Made by a program: the position numbers and the translations under genes
The notes under the pieces: generated by a model
What the model was told of the DNA's origin: nothing
What the model saw: only the letters and a program-made list of their open reading frames with translations
Databases searched by the model: none
Assembly (NCBI GenBank): GCA_003142255.1
Contig: PLLO01000003.1
Coordinates: 109,196-173,195 of the forward strand
Length of the DNA: 64,000 nt
Reading direction: 5' to 3'
From: Bacteroidales bacterium
GTDB taxonomy: Bacteria; Bacteroidota; Bacteroidia; Bacteroidales; VadinHA17
Shown: positions 7,499-14,918 of the stretch, piece by piece
Layout: every line of letters starts with the position of its first letter
Numbering within the stretch: the first letter of the stretch is position 1

Positions 7499-8131
7499 TT
7501 ATTCGGCTAAAATATTATAGACATCCCCTGGTGTCACTCCCAGCTTATCTGCGATAGTACGTAGAGAAGTTTCTCCATCAGCTTCAATGCCCTTTTTCTT
7601 AAGGGTATTGATTAAAGTCTCCAGATCCTTTCCTGTTCTTTGAGCAGCAGTTTTTAATGTTAATCTCCCAATGCCCTGCTGTCCCTGACTGCCCCGCTCT
7701 ATAGGAGGAGCAGCATAGTTTCCTTCCCAGCTTCGTTTAGCTTTTTCTCCAAAGCTCATTACAGGGCCAAAAGGAGTCCAGGAACGAAGAGTTCCGATGA
7801 AAATTAAAGCAGTTATAATCAAGGCTGCAGCCAGTTCCCATTTTTTATTCAGCCCTGCTTTGAGCTTGCTCTTAAAATAAGTAAGAAATGTTTTCCAGTT
7901 AATAAAGAATAGATGTATGATAACAAGAATGAAAAAAAGGTACGAGAATATAGTATGAAGCGCCTGCCATTCAGCTTTAGTGAAAAGCAAAAGCTTCCAG
8001 GTTCCCCAATTTGCTATTCTTCCGGGGGGTGCAATGTATAGTACAAACCCGGACCATGACATGATCAGGGTGGAAATCACGAGCGAAAAACTGGTGAAGC
8101 TTCTCAGATTGAATTTTTGCTTTTCTTTCAT
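7499..8131 (-). CDS. DUF4405-type cytochrome b with C-terminal helical domain
   Basis: A 210-residue membrane protein with about four hydrophobic helices in residues 12-125. Histidines in WQALHTIFSYLFFILVIIH could be axial heme ligands, as in the DUF4405/cytochrome b561-like family. The last 60 or so residues form two short helix-rich repeats (LKTAAQRTGKDLETLINTL and TSLRTIADKLGVTPGDVYNIL), a fold reminiscent of small helical binding domains. It lies between the qmoC-like gene and hdrC, which suggests quinone linkage for the complex. The C-terminal domain may dock soluble subunits (inference). Confidence 0.7.
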   Translation of the reverse strand: MKEKQKFNLRSFTSFSLVISTLIMSWSGFVLYIAPPGRIANWGTWKLLLFTKAEWQALHTIFSYLFFILVIIHLFFINWKTFLTYFKSKLKAGLNKKWELAAALIITALIFIGTLRSWTPFGPVMSFGEKAKRSWEGNYAAPPIERGSQGQQGIGRLTLKTAAQRTGKDLETLINTLKKKGIEADGETSLRTIADKLGVTPGDVYNILAE

Positions 8132-8175
8132 TTTTTTATTGAAAATGTGAATTTAAAGGGTACATCATATAAACA

Positions 8176-9219
8176 TTAGCCTTTTATTTTAGCAAAATAC
8201 ATTGCAAAAGAGCGATATAAAAAATGAGTCCATTTACCAAATGGAACTATTATTAATGCCCACTGGACGAGAATAGTTAAATGAAGCAGATATATCCAGA
8301 TATTGTTTTCAAGTATCCCTGTATCAATAAAAACACGAACCACAAAAGCTGAAAGCCCCATCAAAAACAACCAGATGACAAATAACCAGTCGGAAGGCTG
8401 TGAGAACTTACTCAGCTCTTTTTTCTTCCTTACACGTTCTGAAACGAAAATGACAGTAACTGCAAAAACTGTGATACTCAACAGATATCCAAGTGCAGTA
8501 ACAAATAAGCTGCCGCTGGAGAACCAGTCAAGGACCACTGTTGTAAAGAGCAATCCCAGATATCCTATTACCAGAATAAAATGTTCAAACCATCTTAATT
8601 GATTGTCATCACAACCGAGCGCTCTTTTCTGGGTGAACATGTGGACAATTAATTCCCACAACCCGCGCACATATTTTTTAAACGGTACCTTTATTTTGGG
8701 TTTCAGAATTACGAACCACCACATCCTGATAAGGTTTGGAACAAAGATGACCCCCAAAACCGTCAATATGGCGAACATTTCAAAGTAATGGCCATAATGC
8801 ATAATTGATGCAAGGTCAAATTTCTTGTAAACGCTGAATATTATAACACCTAATGCAGTAAGGACAAATGCTAAAATGCTTAATGGCAAAGATTTATAGA
8901 GCAAACCTGATAATCCAGTCCAGTCATATACAGAGGTGAGCCACCGCCTCAACGACATCATGAGTTCTCCAGGGTATGCTGTTCGCGGGCAATGCATTGT
9001 GCATTCGCCGCAATAATAACAAAGCCATGGCTTCAGGGAAGACTTAATATCATCTTCTAATCCCAGGACGCTGAATCGCACCATTTCCCTTGGGAATGAA
9101 TCATCTTCAGTGGATAAAGAGCAAACGGCAGTGCAATTACCACAGTTATAGCATGCATTGAAATCAAATGCACCATATTTTTTCAGTTCCTCTCCGAACC
9201 GGAGATTAATAATGGCCAT
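8176..9219 (-). CDS. QmoC-like membrane Fe-S/cytochrome b subunit
   Basis: A 347-residue HdrC-HdrE fusion, the architecture of QmoC from sulfate reducers. The N-terminal 100 residues hold CYNCGNCTAVC and CYYCGECTMHCP. After residue 110 come about six transmembrane helices with histidines in HYGHYFEM, WFEHFILVIGYLG and LHLTILVQW that could ligate heme b. In Qmo this subunit exchanges electrons with menaquinone. The start codon overlaps the stop of the winged-helix gene by one base, so translation is coupled. Confidence 0.85.
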   Translation of the reverse strand: MAIINLRFGEELKKYGAFDFNACYNCGNCTAVCSLSTEDDSFPREMVRFSVLGLEDDIKSSLKPWLCYYCGECTMHCPRTAYPGELMMSLRRWLTSVYDWTGLSGLLYKSLPLSILAFVLTALGVIIFSVYKKFDLASIMHYGHYFEMFAILTVLGVIFVPNLIRMWWFVILKPKIKVPFKKYVRGLWELIVHMFTQKRALGCDDNQLRWFEHFILVIGYLGLLFTTVVLDWFSSGSLFVTALGYLLSITVFAVTVIFVSERVRKKKELSKFSQPSDWLFVIWLFLMGLSAFVVRVFIDTGILENNIWIYLLHLTILVQWALIIVPFGKWTHFLYRSFAMYFAKIKG

Positions 9220-9497
9220 TATTTTTTGAGTTTGTAAGAAAAATATTCGTCCATTTCATCAATTGCTCCGGTTTGTACATAACCAAATTTTACTAGGGAC
9301 ATCAGGTAAAATACCACTTCATTTTTTGGCATGTTAAGTTTTTGCGTCAGCTGCTCAATAGTCAGATCGCTTTCCTTTAGCAAATCAAGAATAGTTTTCT
9401 TTATCTGATTAAAGCGCTTCAGATTATCCTTTGCTTCCTGAGAAACTTCCCGTTTTTCTCTCAAGTATTTAAAAGTCTTTCCTTTCTCAACTTCCAT
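9219..9497 (-). CDS. small winged-helix protein inside the hdr operon
   Basis: About 92 residues from the chosen start. The central part (KKTILDLLKESDLTIEQLTQKLNMPKNEVVFYLMSLVKFGYVQTG) has the helix-turn-helix plus wing pattern of ArsR/MarR-like folds. It is embedded between hdrA and qmoC-like and coupled to the latter, an unusual place for a repressor; it may instead be a structural or adaptor subunit (inference). The frame is open to an ATG at 9569, which would overlap hdrA by 17 bases and add a basic N-terminus. Confidence 0.7.
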   Translation of the reverse strand: MEVEKGKTFKYLREKREVSQEAKDNLKRFNQIKKTILDLLKESDLTIEQLTQKLNMPKNEVVFYLMSLVKFGYVQTGAIDEMDEYFSYKLKK

Positions 9498-9552
9498 AAT
9501 CTCTTTTTTAATACTAAACCTTGCTATTCTGGTTTTTACTGCCGGACCAATT

Positions 9553-11478
9553 TTATGCAAGTGCGTCAATCATGCTTTCTATTTCACTGTTTGAATAAGC
9601 GATCAGGTTGATGGCGTCGGTAGGGCATACAGGCAAGCACATACCGCAACCTTTGCATACTGAGCTATTAATGACAGCAAAAACTTTTGTTTTATCTTCT
9701 TCCATTTTTACAGCATCGAAGGGACAAGCCTGTGAACAGGCATTACACCAGGTACATAGGTTCTTGTCTATCCTTGCAATAATTGGCTCAAGTTCCAGTT
9801 CTCCCTTGCTGACATAGGAATAAGATTTTGTGGCAGCAGAAAGAGCTGAATTTACCGCTTCCATAATATTTTTAGGACCCTGGCATGCACCTGAAATAGT
9901 TATACCGTCAATGACCGTCTCGACAGGGCGAAGCTTCATGTGTATTTCATTAAAGAACCTGTCCCTGCCTTTAGGCAGTTTAAAGAGAGATCCGACCGAA
10001 TTATCTTTTCTGGGAACCATTCCAGTTATCAGCACTACCAGGTCGGCTTCAACTTCCATCTCTCGCTTCCCAGTAAGAATATCATTGATCCTGACGACGG
10101 TTTTATCGTTCATGCCGGTTACAACCGGCGGGTCATTTTCATATGATTGCAGATAAATATCACCCATTCTGGAAGATTCATCGTACAGGACTTCCTGTTT
10201 GCCATATGTTCTTATACCCCTGGTGAAATGGAAATTATATATGTTACGGAATTTCTTCTTAGCGTTAATTGCAGCATGGATAGCAGATGTACAGCAATAG
10301 CGTGAGCAGTATTTATTTTCACCTTCAACCTGCCGGCTTCCTACACAATAGATGTAAGCGATATTCTTTATTTCCCTTCCTTTAAACGTCAGCTTCTCAT
10401 CGCTTAAATCGATCATACGTTTAAACTGCGGAAGGGTCACCACATTGTCAAACGAATTATAGCCAAACTCCCCGTCTGCGGGTGTATAAGGGTCGAACCC
10501 GGTTGCCATAAGAACAGATCCCACATTTATGTCTGTTATTTCTTCTTTTTGAGAAAAATCGACATTCTCACAAATCTTTTCACATGCTCCGCAACGTGTA
10601 CAATTCTTAATATCTATTACCGGTGACTGAGGATATTCACCCGGGAAATTATGATATATTGCTTTCCGGCTTGTAATGTGGAAATTGAAATCATCGGGGA
10701 CTTCAACTGGGCAGGCATCAATTGCATTCTGTAATTCGCCCAGGTTGCATTTTTCTTTTATATACCTTGGAGTAGTCTTAATTTTCAGCTTAAAATCTCC
10801 AATATTTCCCGAACAACTTATTACCTCAGTACTGGTGTATATAGTTATATTTCTCCGTTTTACAAGGTCGTTATACAGCCTGGTAACTAATTCTTTTCCT
10901 GTCTCGTTTGTGGTGAACAAGGCATCCCACTGCGACACTCTGCCACCGACGAAATATTCCCTCTCAATTATATAGACCTGGCATCCCAGGTTCGACAGTT
11001 CTATAGCAGCCTTCATCCCTGCTACACCGCCGCCTATGACGGCAACTGATTTTATTGATTTGATCTTAATGGGTACAAGTGATTCTGCGTATCGGACTTT
11101 GGCAATAGCAGCCTTAACAATATGAATCGCTTTTTCCGTAGCTCTTGCTTTATCATCGGAATGTGCCCAGGATGCCTGCTCGCGGATATTGGCATGTATA
11201 TAGTTGTATTTATTCAGTTCTCCGCGTTCTGTCACTGCTCTGAAAGTCAATAAATGCAACTTGGGAGAACATGATGCTACTACAACGCCATCAAGATGAT
11301 TGTTTTTAATATCTTCCACCATCTCCTTCTGATTGGAATCGCCGCAGGCAAACATAGTTGTCTTTGCTATGAAAACGCCCTCTTCATTTTCAACTGACAG
11401 ACGTACCTTCTCAACATCAACATAATCGGAGATATTCCCGCCGCAATGGCAAATATATACGCCTAGTTTCTTATTCAT
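9553..11478 (-). CDS. hdrA: HdrA-like flavoprotein (full-length type)
   Basis: A 641-residue protein with the layout of methanogen HdrA. It has an N-terminal domain with CHCGGNI, a GGGVAG FAD-binding loop at residues 149-154, a middle CTRCGACEKIC motif, the conserved CVGSR...YCSRYCC segment, and two C-terminal ferredoxin motifs, CTWCNACSQACP and CKGCGMCLPVCP. In Hdr complexes this flavin is the electron-bifurcating or confurcating centre. It overlaps the qmoA-like gene by 4 bases. Having both a short QmoA-like and a long HdrA-like flavoprotein resembles the QmoA/QmoB pair, but the MvhD domain that is fused in QmoB is encoded separately here. Confidence 0.9.
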   Translation of the reverse strand: MNKKLGVYICHCGGNISDYVDVEKVRLSVENEEGVFIAKTTMFACGDSNQKEMVEDIKNNHLDGVVVASCSPKLHLLTFRAVTERGELNKYNYIHANIREQASWAHSDDKARATEKAIHIVKAAIAKVRYAESLVPIKIKSIKSVAVIGGGVAGMKAAIELSNLGCQVYIIEREYFVGGRVSQWDALFTTNETGKELVTRLYNDLVKRRNITIYTSTEVISCSGNIGDFKLKIKTTPRYIKEKCNLGELQNAIDACPVEVPDDFNFHITSRKAIYHNFPGEYPQSPVIDIKNCTRCGACEKICENVDFSQKEEITDINVGSVLMATGFDPYTPADGEFGYNSFDNVVTLPQFKRMIDLSDEKLTFKGREIKNIAYIYCVGSRQVEGENKYCSRYCCTSAIHAAINAKKKFRNIYNFHFTRGIRTYGKQEVLYDESSRMGDIYLQSYENDPPVVTGMNDKTVVRINDILTGKREMEVEADLVVLITGMVPRKDNSVGSLFKLPKGRDRFFNEIHMKLRPVETVIDGITISGACQGPKNIMEAVNSALSAATKSYSYVSKGELELEPIIARIDKNLCTWCNACSQACPFDAVKMEEDKTKVFAVINSSVCKGCGMCLPVCPTDAINLIAYSNSEIESMIDALA

Positions 11479-12776
11479 TTCTTTTGAATTAAATAACTCA
11501 TTGCTTCAGAAGAGGCGGATCCTGCTGACAGGATTGAATCAGGAATATCCATTGGTCCGGAAGCAGTTCCTGCAACAAATACTCCGTCAATGCTTGTCCT
11601 GGCTGGAGTGGCAAGCGGATCTGGTTGGTTGATAAAATTAAAAGAGTCAAGTTTAAGCTGTTCGTCAGGAAAGAGAGCGGCTGTATCCTGATTGGCAATG
11701 ACACCAACAGAGAGGACAACTATATCGTGTTCAGCTTCTTTCACTTTGTTTTCATTGATATCTTCGTACCTAAGCATGAGGTTCCCGTTTTCCAGTTCAG
11801 AGATTTTCCCGATTTTTCCTTTTACAAAATTTACCCCCATCCCCTTGGCTTGCTCGTAAAACTCCTCAAATCCCTTTCCGAATGATCTTATGTTTAAATA
11901 ATAAATGGTTACATCAGCCATGGGCAGTGCTCCCATAAGCAGTTGTGCCTGTTTAATTGAATACATGCAGCAGATCTGTGAACAAATGGGATTCCCTATT
12001 GTAGCATCACGTGATCCTGTACAAAGAACATAGGCAACTTTGCAGGGAACTTTTCCATCACCCGGCCGGAGAATAGTATTAAATGGCCGTGTAGGGGCCA
12101 GTTGCCTTTCCATCTGCATGGAAGTGATTATGTTTTTATAAAGGCCAAATCCATAGCGCGGCATCATAAGCGGATCGAACAATTTAAATCCTGTTGCGAT
12201 AATAATGGATTTGATTTTTATTCTGTATTCTTCCTTTTCCTGAGTAAAATCAATGCATTTGGGCGGACAAGCTTTTTCGCAGGCGCCGCAAAGCGTACAG
12301 TTTTCAATATCGATGGCAGCCACCTTCGGGCTGGCAATCGTGAATGGTATGAATGCAGCTTTTCTGCCTACCAGATTGAACTGGTATTCATCTTTTACAA
12401 TGACAGGGCATGCTTGTTCGCAAAGCTGGCAACCGGTGCACTCTTCCTCAATGACATATCTTGGGTTTTTCAGTACTTCAACCTCAAAACTGTTATAATC
12501 CTTCTTAATGATTTTTTGCACTTCACTTCCTGTGAATATTGTAATGGCAGGATGCCGAGATATTTCAGATACCTTTGGTGTGGTGATACAGGCAGAGCAA
12601 TCGAGAGTGGGAAAAACTTTGCTGAGCAGAATCATCTTGCCGCCAATTGAAAGGTCTTTTTCTATAATCAATACCTTAAATCCATTATTTGCCAGGTTTA
12701 ATGCAGCTTCCCCGCCGGCTATACCGCCGCCGATAACAAGTACATCATAAGAGGCTTCTTCTATTTGTCCCTGCAT
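11475..12776 (-). CDS. QmoA-like (short HdrA-type) flavoprotein
   Basis: A 433-residue HdrA relative without the N-terminal domain. It has a GGGIAGG FAD loop at residues 16-22, ferredoxin motifs CTGCQLCEQACP and CTLCGACEKACP near residues 113 and 157, and the CTGSRDATIGNPICSQICC segment. The length and layout match QmoA of the quinone-interacting membrane-bound oxidoreductase. It sits one base after the mvhD-like stop and overlaps hdrA by 4 bases, which indicates a tightly coupled complex. Confidence 0.87.
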   Translation of the reverse strand: MQGQIEEASYDVLVIGGGIAGGEAALNLANNGFKVLIIEKDLSIGGKMILLSKVFPTLDCSACITTPKVSEISRHPAITIFTGSEVQKIIKKDYNSFEVEVLKNPRYVIEEECTGCQLCEQACPVIVKDEYQFNLVGRKAAFIPFTIASPKVAAIDIENCTLCGACEKACPPKCIDFTQEKEEYRIKIKSIIIATGFKLFDPLMMPRYGFGLYKNIITSMQMERQLAPTRPFNTILRPGDGKVPCKVAYVLCTGSRDATIGNPICSQICCMYSIKQAQLLMGALPMADVTIYYLNIRSFGKGFEEFYEQAKGMGVNFVKGKIGKISELENGNLMLRYEDINENKVKEAEHDIVVLSVGVIANQDTAALFPDEQLKLDSFNFINQPDPLATPARTSIDGVFVAGTASGPMDIPDSILSAGSASSEAMSYLIQKK

Positions 12777-12777
12777 A

Positions 12778-13185
12778 TTAAATGCCTTGCATTTTTAGTA
12801 AATTCTCATTAAAACTTTTCATCTGCCTGACAAAAGCTTCACTGCATACAGAGCAAATAGCAGCCATCCGCAAACGGGCCGGTTCTATGTTCTTCTGTTT
12901 CATCAGTTCATGTGTAGAGCTTACTATTTTCCCTGTTTTTTCCGTGCACGATTCACCATAGGGACAATCGCTGCCATCGGCAGCTATAAAAACTCCATCA
13001 AACCCTTTCTCAAAGGCATGAAGTATCCATTTTGGTTTAACTCCGCTGGAGCATGGAATGGAAATTGCATAAACTGTTGGCGGATAGTGGAGTTTAAGTA
13101 ATCCCGCCATATCAATGGCGGGATCAGATATTTTTTCAGTGGAAAATACCAGTATTCTGGCATTTTTCTTTCCTGTATCAGCCAT
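12778..13185 (-). CDS. MvhD-like delta subunit (2Fe-2S)
   Basis: A 135-residue protein of the methyl-viologen-reducing hydrogenase delta (MvhD/FlpD) family. Cysteines occur in SIPCSSGV, GSDCPYGESC and AAICSVCSEA, which matches the four-cysteine 2Fe-2S arrangement of the family with one or two extra cysteines. MvhD links an electron donor or acceptor to HdrA. No hydrogenase or formate dehydrogenase gene is next to it, so the partner is open; it could accept electrons directly from a ferredoxin or NADH enzyme elsewhere. It lies 9 bases after tusA. Confidence 0.82.
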   Translation of the reverse strand: MADTGKKNARILVFSTEKISDPAIDMAGLLKLHYPPTVYAISIPCSSGVKPKWILHAFEKGFDGVFIAADGSDCPYGESCTEKTGKIVSSTHELMKQKNIEPARLRMAAICSVCSEAFVRQMKSFNENLLKMQGI

Positions 13186-13194
13186 CTTCCTGGA

Positions 13195-13446
13195 TTAGTG
13201 TTTTTTCATAAATATCCTGAAATAGCCACTCACTTCTATTGTGCCCAGGTATTCATGACCTTGTTTTGTACACCATTTCGGTATATCGACTTTGGTTCCT
13301 TCGTCGGCTGATAAAACCTCCATGATATCACTTGGCTTAATAGTACCAATTGCTTTCTTGGCTTCCAGTAATGGACCGGGGCAAGCAGTGCCTCTCGCAT
13401 CGACTGTTTTTGTGACCTTTAGTTCTTTTAATTCTTCTGATGTCAT
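13195..13446 (-). CDS. tusA: TusA-family sulfur carrier
   Basis: An 83-residue TusA protein with the signature CPGPLLEAKKA and catalytic C22, which carries a persulfide. A second cysteine lies in IPKWCTKQG. TusA delivers sulfane sulfur between rhodaneses, DsrE-type proteins and Hdr-like or Dsr enzymes in sulfur oxidisers, and to tRNA thiolation in others. Its position between the dsrE-like gene and the mvhD/hdrA genes points to the energy-metabolism role (inference). Confidence 0.93.
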   Translation of the reverse strand: MTSEELKELKVTKTVDARGTACPGPLLEAKKAIGTIKPSDIMEVLSADEGTKVDIPKWCTKQGHEYLGTIEVSGYFRIFMKKH

Positions 13447-13515
13447 AATAAAATGTAATAAGTGTCAATTGAAAGAAATTGATTTGATTAATCAGAGTTA
13501 TTGAAATTTTTCTGA

Positions 13516-13941
13516 TTATATGAATAGATTTACATCTGCCTCCTGTGCTGCTGTGATATAGGCACCGATGCCACAAATATCATCAGCAATACCGATAAAG
13601 TCATCAAGTTTCTCGCCTCCCCAGATCTTTCCTGCCAGTCCGCAAATGTGGATTTTAACATCCGTGATTTCCTTGGCTTCCTTGAAAAACTCAACCCAGG
13701 TTTTTACTTTAAGGTTTTTAAGCGATTGCAGGAATTCTGCTTTCATATCAGGATTTTCGGCCATCTGAAGCTTATCGGGGTTGTCTCCGACATCTTTTTT
13801 GAAGGCGCGTGCACCCTGCAGTAAGACATAAATGTCAACTTTCATATCCATAGCTGCAGCACCTCCGAGGATAATACCTGCAGCTGTTAATTTGTCTACA
13901 CTTCCTGTAAACAGACCCAAACACATTTTTTTGTTTGCCAT
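13516..13941 (-). CDS. DsrE-family sulfurtransferase-like protein
   Basis: A 141-residue protein of the DsrE/DsrF/peroxiredoxin-like superfamily, seen in the GLFTGSVDKLTAAGIILGGAAAM start and the DVKIHICGLAGKIWG strand. Cysteines are at 7, 100 and 123; C100, at the end of the central strand, is the likely persulfide carrier. It is the first gene of the Hdr operon, with a TACCTTTG promoter 31 bases upstream. Together with TusA it would form a sulfur relay feeding or draining the Hdr complex. The subtype (DsrE2, DsrE3 or other) cannot be assigned by eye. Confidence 0.82.
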   Translation of the reverse strand: MANKKMCLGLFTGSVDKLTAAGIILGGAAAMDMKVDIYVLLQGARAFKKDVGDNPDKLQMAENPDMKAEFLQSLKNLKVKTWVEFFKEAKEITDVKIHICGLAGKIWGGEKLDDFIGIADDICGIGAYITAAQEADVNLFI

Positions 13942-13956
13942 AGCATTAATTTTTTA

Positions 13957-13974
13957 GTGTTAATTATTTCACAA
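13957..13974. promoter_or_regulatory. Crp/Fnr-like operator at the dsrE-hdr promoter
   Basis: The 18-mer GTGTTA-N6-TCACAA fits the pattern TGT[G/T]A-N6-T[C/A]ACA. It overlaps the downstream edge of the -7 element and would cover the transcription start, a repressor-type position. The second hdr operon has a near-matching palindrome in the same place (36708-36725). Confidence 0.6.
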
Positions 13975-13979
13975 AGGTA
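13972..13979 (-). promoter_or_regulatory. -7 promoter element for the dsrE-hdr operon
   Basis: The minus strand reads TACCTTTG, a full match to TAnnTTTG, 31 bases upstream of the dsrE-like ATG. The same octamer precedes the NifX-like gene at 20629. No -33 TTG is obvious. Confidence 0.65.
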
Positions 13980-14030
13980 CCTTATACATCTATCCAGTCT
14001 GGAATCTTTCATGTGAGGTTAGTTATAATA

Positions 14031-14052
14031 AAATGTGATATACCTCACATTT
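14031..14052. promoter_or_regulatory. Crp-type palindrome upstream of Crp/Fnr gene
   Basis: AAATGTGA-N6-TCACATTT is a palindrome with perfect 8-base arms and the spacing of a classical Crp site. It ends 4 bases before the -7 element of the rightward Crp/Fnr gene and would cover the -33 region, suggesting autoregulation. A further ATGTGAGGT at 14011-14019 is inverted relative to ACCTCACAT at 14042-14050, giving a possible second binding arrangement toward dsrE. Confidence 0.7.
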
Positions 14053-14055
14053 TAT

Positions 14056-14063
14056 TATCTTTG
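14056..14063 (+). promoter_or_regulatory. -7 promoter element for Crp/Fnr gene
   Basis: TATCTTTG matches TAnnTTTG. It ends only 4 bases before the ATG at 14068, so the transcript would start at or very near the start codon. Confidence 0.6.
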
Positions 14064-14067
14064 AAAT

Positions 14068-14745
14068 ATGAAAAGTGAATGTAAAATATGTGCTATTAAG
14101 TCGAAAGCTGCTTCAAAGCTAAGTGATGAAGAAATAGAAGAACTTTCTTTTAACTGTGCCCTTGTCAAATTTCATAAGATGGATTCTTTGATTAAGCAGG
14201 GAACGTTCTCCACCAATGTTGCCTATTTACGCAGTGGATTAGCCAAAATTCATATTGAAGGGCCATATCACGAACAAATTGTCCGTATTGTAAAGGCTCC
14301 GACTTACCTCGGATTGCCGACAACATTTGGCGATAAAATAAATCAATATTCAGTCACTGTAATAGAAGAAGCCGAAGTCTGTTTTATTGATATAAATGCC
14401 TTTCGGGATCTTTTGAATTCTAATCCCGGTTTTTCCTATGAAATCATGCTGGAATTATGCCGCAATGAGCTGGAAGTATTTCACAGATGTGCCAATAGAA
14501 CTCAAAAACAGATCAGAGGGAAAATTGCAGATGTTATATTGGAGTTTTCTAATAAAATTTATAACTCCAACAGTTTTGTATTGCCACTCACTCAGGAAGA
14601 TATTGGAAATCTTGTCGACTCTAGCAGGGAGAGTATCAGCAGAGTAATGACTGAATTTGAAAAGGACGGGATAATCAGGTTTACAGGGAAGAAGATTGAA
14701 ATTATTAACAAAAAATCACTGCAGCTGATCAGTGCAAACGGGTGA
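14068..14745 (+). CDS. Crp/Fnr-family transcription regulator
   Basis: A 225-residue regulator: an N-terminal CKIC pair, a cyclic-nucleotide-binding-like beta barrel (about residues 25-130), a long dimer helix, and a C-terminal winged helix with recognition helix SSRESISRVMTEF around residues 187-199. The R-E-x-x-x-R pattern matches that used by Crp to read TGTGA half-sites, and such a palindrome lies directly upstream. The glycine-rich cAMP-binding signature is not evident, so the signal may be redox, heme or another ligand. It is divergent from the dsrE-hdr operon and is the obvious candidate regulator of it. Confidence 0.87.
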   Translation: MKSECKICAIKSKAASKLSDEEIEELSFNCALVKFHKMDSLIKQGTFSTNVAYLRSGLAKIHIEGPYHEQIVRIVKAPTYLGLPTTFGDKINQYSVTVIEEAEVCFIDINAFRDLLNSNPGFSYEIMLELCRNELEVFHRCANRTQKQIRGKIADVILEFSNKIYNSNSFVLPLTQEDIGNLVDSSRESISRVMTEFEKDGIIRFTGKKIEIINKKSLQLISANG

Positions 14746-14765
14746 TTTCTTAATAGAGAAAAACT

Positions 14766-14918
14766 ATGAAGAAAAATAAGTGCTATTGGTATGATGGTTG
14801 GTTTTACGATATTTTTATTGATCCAAACCAGGATAAACTATTTGAGAAGTGTGAATATCTTATACTAACTTTTTATATCTATATCAGAAAATCTTTTGTT
14901 TTATGTTTTCGCCTGTGA
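14766..14918 (+). pseudogene. truncated SAM-methyltransferase remnant
   Basis: An ATG frame encodes about 34 residues including YWYDGWFYD-x-FI-x-PNQDKLF, the recognisable N-terminus of a Bacteroidetes class I methyltransferase family that normally runs past 200 residues. The reading then passes into the 3' end of ppk2 (opposite strand) and stops after 50 codons. The methyltransferase fold with its SAM-binding motif is absent. The breakpoint falls near 14870-14884, exactly where the leftward ppk2 gene begins to be readable, which suggests a deletion or replacement. Confidence 0.6.

Noticed and set aside
12102..12650. A 182-codon open frame antisense to the qmoA-like gene
   Set aside because: The opposite strand encodes a clear FAD/4Fe-4S protein with conserved motifs over the same bases; this frame has no recognisable domain.
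9553..12776. Reading the two flavoproteins as ordinary QmoA and QmoB beside sulfate-reduction genes
   Set aside because: The longer one has the full HdrA layout and lacks the fused MvhD domain of QmoB, and no aprAB or sat genes are present.
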